Positions 20,410 to 23,125 of a DNA stretch of 23,125 nt are shown piece after piece. Position 1 is the first letter of the stretch; each line of letters begins with the position of its first letter. Origin of the DNA: Byssochlamys sp. IMV 00236 (Eukaryota > Ascomycota > Eurotiomycetes > Eurotiales > Thermoascaceae); contig MSJH02000293.1 of assembly GCA_001931875.2 (NCBI GenBank), forward strand, positions 1-23,125. Direction: 5' to 3'. The position numbers and the translations under genes are program-made. Under the pieces are notes generated by a model that was not told the origin of the DNA, made no database searches, and was given only the letters and a program-made list of their open reading frames with translations.

Positions 20410-20926
20410 AGCTTAACGGTGAAAGATCAATATCCTTTACCGCGTATCACAGACTTATTCGATCAGTTACAAGACAAGAAAGTTTTCACGACAATTGATC
20501 TCAAATCTGGCTATTGCTAACTTCCTTTGGATGCTCGCGATGCGAAGAAAACATTGTTTAATGCTAACAGTGCTTTATATCACTTCACGTGTTTACCTTT
20601 TGGTGTCTGTAATGGTCCAAATTCATTTATAATGTTTATACACATTATTACAAGAGGTTTACCTAATATTACCTGTTATTTGGATTCCATTCTCTGCGAA
20701 AGTTTTTCTATGGAGGAGCATATACAAGATTTACGAGCGTTACTGGAAAGACTGGCTCAATACAGTTTGAAGATCGCTAGCAGCGAATGTTGATTCATAT
20801 AGGAAAAAGTTTGTTTTCTGAGTTTCTTCGTGAATGGTCAATGTATCAGATTAGATCTCGTGAAGGTCGATGTAATAATTTTAGCCGAGCTTAGGATCAA
20901 TGTGTCAAAGATAAATTATAAGAATA
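20410..20926 (+). pseudogene. Dead Ty3/gypsy reverse-transcriptase fragment
   Basis: One reading frame from 20410 to about 20926 reads as a Ty3/gypsy (Metaviridae-like LTR retrotransposon) reverse-transcriptase core: [61 protein letters not shown], then VCFLSFFVNGQCIRLD. It is clearly inactive: in-frame stops at 20518-20520, 20791-20793 and 20800-20802, and the catalytic YLDD is YLDS. No frameshift is needed between these blocks. Gag, protease, RNase H, integrase and LTRs were not found, so this is a fragment. After about 20926 the frame stays open to 21015 but no longer resembles the element. Confidence 0.9.
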
Positions 20927-21057
20927 CGAACATAGTTCTTGATTTGGAAAAGAATGCATTTGATTGGCTCGGATTCAGTAGCTTAATATTTGTTCATTGC
21001 ATAATTTACGAGTGACCAGGAAATAACTATAAATGTTTTCATTTTAATCCAGTTTCC

Positions 21058-21081
21058 TTTTTTTTTTTTTTTTTTTTTTTT
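21058..21081. repeat. Poly(T) run of 24 (poly(A) on the minus strand)
   Basis: 24 consecutive T on the plus strand, seen directly. On the minus strand it lies about 36 nt downstream of the stop codon of a coding-like remnant. Confidence 0.92.
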
Positions 21082-21117
21082 ATAAAAATATACTTGGTAA
21101 GTTATTTTATAATTTAC

Positions 21118-21276
21118 TCAGTAAATAGAGGGAACGCACATGCTCGAGATGTAGTAGGCCTTAGCTTCGGAGATATCCTCGGACTCTCCCTTGAGACTTT
21201 GTGCTGAACCACTTCCATGTCGAGGGTAGGCTTTAAGTGTATTTGGCAGCCTCTCCTTCCTGTCTTTAATGCAAGT
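21118..21276 (-). pseudogene. Coding-like remnant of unknown family
   Basis: This GC-richer island in very AT-rich surroundings has an open minus-strand frame of 52 codons, without a start codon, ending in a stop at 21118-21120. Parts read LPNTLKAYPRHGSGSAQSLK and SEAKAYYISSMCVPSIY. I do not recognise the family. Its end is followed on the same strand by a short AT-rich stretch and the poly(A) run, suggesting a retroposed 3' fragment. It could equally be a chance frame. Confidence 0.35.
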
Positions 21277-22037
21277 TTACTGGTTTTTTTTTTCAGGAAT
21301 TCTGTGGTCTATGAAGCGCCCTTTTATAAATAAATAAATAAACAAAAAGATGATATTAATAATACTGTACTTTACCACTTGCTTTTTGACTTATAGTGCC
21401 TTATTTATAAGGTTCCTAAGGGTATTCTCACGTATATAAAAGCATAATAATGAAAATGAGATTCCCTGAGATTCAGAATAATTGACAAAAAGAAACTTTA
21501 ACAGAATGTATTGTATTTAGCACTGATATTGACTTATAAAGTATTTAAAGAGCTTATCATAATTTGTACAGTTCTTGTCCAAATTATATTGTATATAAAA
21601 GAGCTTGCAGACAGAGCAACATCACACTAATAATCTGTGCTATAATGTGGTGTATATTGCTACCCTGTATAAATAATTTATATACTTCTTGACTTCTTAT
21701 TTACACAAATGAAAAGCTATACTTGGAAGTTATTGATTACTCACTGTCCATTTCAAATTAACTTTCAATGAATTCTTCAGAATGTTTGTGCTGCGAAGGT
21801 TCCTTTTGTTTTTTATTTGTTTCTACATCACGATGTTGTACAAGTAATAAATTTAGGTTTAAGGAGGCTATCGCTTCTTATTTTTAATATTTCCTTATAA
21901 GCTTTTAACATTACGCTTGCTTAACGTGGCTTTGAATTTTTTTAGGGATGTTATCTATCAATTACCTGCATAAAGCACAAGTACATCATACAATTGTTGT
22001 TGTATAAATACTACACCGCTTTCTTCTCTTTATTAAA
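21277..22037. other. Gene-free AT-rich region
   Basis: About 760 nt of strongly AT-rich sequence with stops in all frames. I see no gene, RNA gene or clear repeat. The right edge (about 21990-22037) has TATAAATA and a pyrimidine-rich stretch just before a start codon and could be a promoter. Confidence 0.5.
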
Positions 22038-22963
22038 ATGTTATTATCTGCTACTTCCTCCAAGAAAAACAAAAAAAGAGCTCCTGCTGAACTCAGTTGG
22101 GTGTTGAATAACTTGCCAGATTTTGACCACTTGAAATTTTTGAACACTTTACTGGGCATAGTAAAAGAAAGATTACAGACGTATTCAGAATAATCATACG
22201 ATACTGGATAGAAGATGATCAGTTGAAGGAGAAACTACAAGTAAATTATGATAACTGGAAACGCAGTAATGAATCCAAGCTTTACTGGAAATCAAGAAAT
22301 AATGGTACCGAACAAGAGGAAAATGTTGTAGAGCAAGAAAATCTACTATCAAGTACCAGCATCACAGAACCATCTGTTGTCACCGTTACAATGAATGATA
22401 GTTTAACAAATAAGTCAGATGTAGAAATTGCTGTTGAAGATATAAAATCAATGGTCAGCTGGCCAGAAGGAGAAGACATCTTTTTTTGTGAGATTAATTT
22501 GACGGCAGTAATCAGAAAAATCCAATCATTTACCCTAAATTGTGTCGAAACGAGAAAATTGACTTATGAAAGTCATACCCATTACTTGCTTAGTATTTCA
22601 TCAATAATTTTAATCACACGTAATCCTGCGCCAGACAGCGTGCAAGTTTTTTCTTTATCACCAAATATTATCAGGCATAAAATGTTGAGATATTACGGTA
22701 TAAATGTAGAAAAGTTCCCCAGATCTTTACTTGTGGAGCTGCTGCATCTTGTAGTATTGGTCGATCAAGAAAGAATGACCAGGCTGGAAGCTCAAGCACA
22801 TCTTACGCAGAAGCAGCATCAGCTGGGATTGTATGAAAGAAAGTTGGTTGGATACCTTTTGAAAGCTATTCAAGAGTTAACATTTGTGGCTCCCGAGAAT
22901 GGTGTTCTTGAAACGAAGCTATGCTCAAGATACTTGTTGGCAGTTTTTCGCTCTCTTTTTTGA
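22038..22963 (+). pseudogene. Unrecognised gene broken by a frameshift at a T-run
   Basis: Frame A begins at an ATG at 22038 (MLLSATSSKKNKKRAPAELS) and stops at 22191-22193. Frame B opens right after a TGA at 22124-22126 and runs to a stop at 22961-22963. The switch falls at a TTTTT run (22137-22141), where one base is lacking for continuity. Before and after it the protein looks natural (LSWVLNNLPDFDHLK, then FRIIIRYWIEDDQLKEKL). The rest is rich in charged and aliphatic residues, with helix-like RLEAQAHLTQKQHQLGLYER. I do not recognise the family. The end may also be cut short: the stop directly follows a second T-run (22956-22961). It could be a decayed gene, an assembly error or a real gene with an unrecognised intron. 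Confidence 0.55.
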
Positions 22964-23125
22964 CGCTATATTGTGTGGTGGTTCTTATAAAATGAAGCAC
23001 TTGCGGGTGTAAGGATCGATTAACTTCTAGTGAAGTATTTCGATAAGTTGTTCAGTTAGAAAACTCGAAAGTTTTCTTATTTAAAACGCGTTTCAAAAGT
23101 TGTTGTTCTTTATTGAATTTCAAAT
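22964..23125. other. Downstream flank, no gene seen
   Basis: 162 nt to the window edge. One frame continues open from the second T-run of the preceding gene to a TAA at 23010-23012, which may be residual coding sequence. The rest shows nothing recognisable. Confidence 0.35.

Noticed and set aside
20926..21015. Continuation of the reverse-transcriptase frame
   Set aside because: The frame stays open but no longer resembles Ty3/gypsy sequence, so the pseudogene was ended before it.
1..23125. CRISPR arrays, prokaryotic operons, tRNA or rRNA genes
   Set aside because: None could be supported. The window is eukaryotic, and no cloverleaf or rRNA-like segment was recognised by eye.

Overview
The window looks like nuclear DNA of a fungus, most likely an early-diverging zygomycete-type lineage (Mucoromycota, probably Mucorales). 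The DNA is AT-rich and gene-dense. Nearly every gene is split by short introns (about 45-80 nt, GTAAGT-like donors), and the proteins are conserved eukaryotic nuclear and cytoskeletal factors. The placement rests on gene style and the look of the proteins, not on a database search.

Left part (1-4124): three RNA-processing or ribosome-biogenesis genes. BUD13 (splicing, RES complex, minus strand) and UTP3/SAS10 (small-subunit processome, plus strand) diverge from a 156-nt shared promoter. NOL12/RRP17 (large-subunit rRNA processing, minus strand) converges on UTP3. Centre (4906-11770): a complete 15-exon class V myosin heavy chain of 1601 residues, with two apparent GC-AG introns, followed by a small WW-domain protein with a Pro/Gln/Tyr-rich repeat region and a repeated Thr-Thr-Val...Trp-Phe tail module. 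Right-centre (11958-19455): an unrecognised two-exon protein (minus), SPT8 of the SAGA complex (plus, divergent across a microsatellite-rich 656-nt spacer), a type-B carboxylesterase (plus), and a transcription factor (minus) joining three Myb repeats to C2H2/SFP1-JAZF1-like zinc fingers.

Right end (19456-23125): gene-poor and AT-rich. It holds a dead Ty3/gypsy reverse-transcriptase fragment with in-frame stops, a coding-like remnant followed by a 24-nt poly(A) on the minus strand (possible retroposed fragment), and an unrecognised gene broken by a frameshift at a T-run. This reads as a repeat or decay zone next to a housekeeping block.

The conserved genes work separately (splicing, rRNA processing, actin-based transport, transcription), apart from the shared theme of RNA and ribosome production on the left. 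I see no operon-like system. The least ordinary items are the Myb/zinc-finger fusion, the WW/TTV-WF protein, the GC-AG introns and the decayed right end. All exon boundaries were read by eye from splice signals, reading-frame continuity and family conservation.
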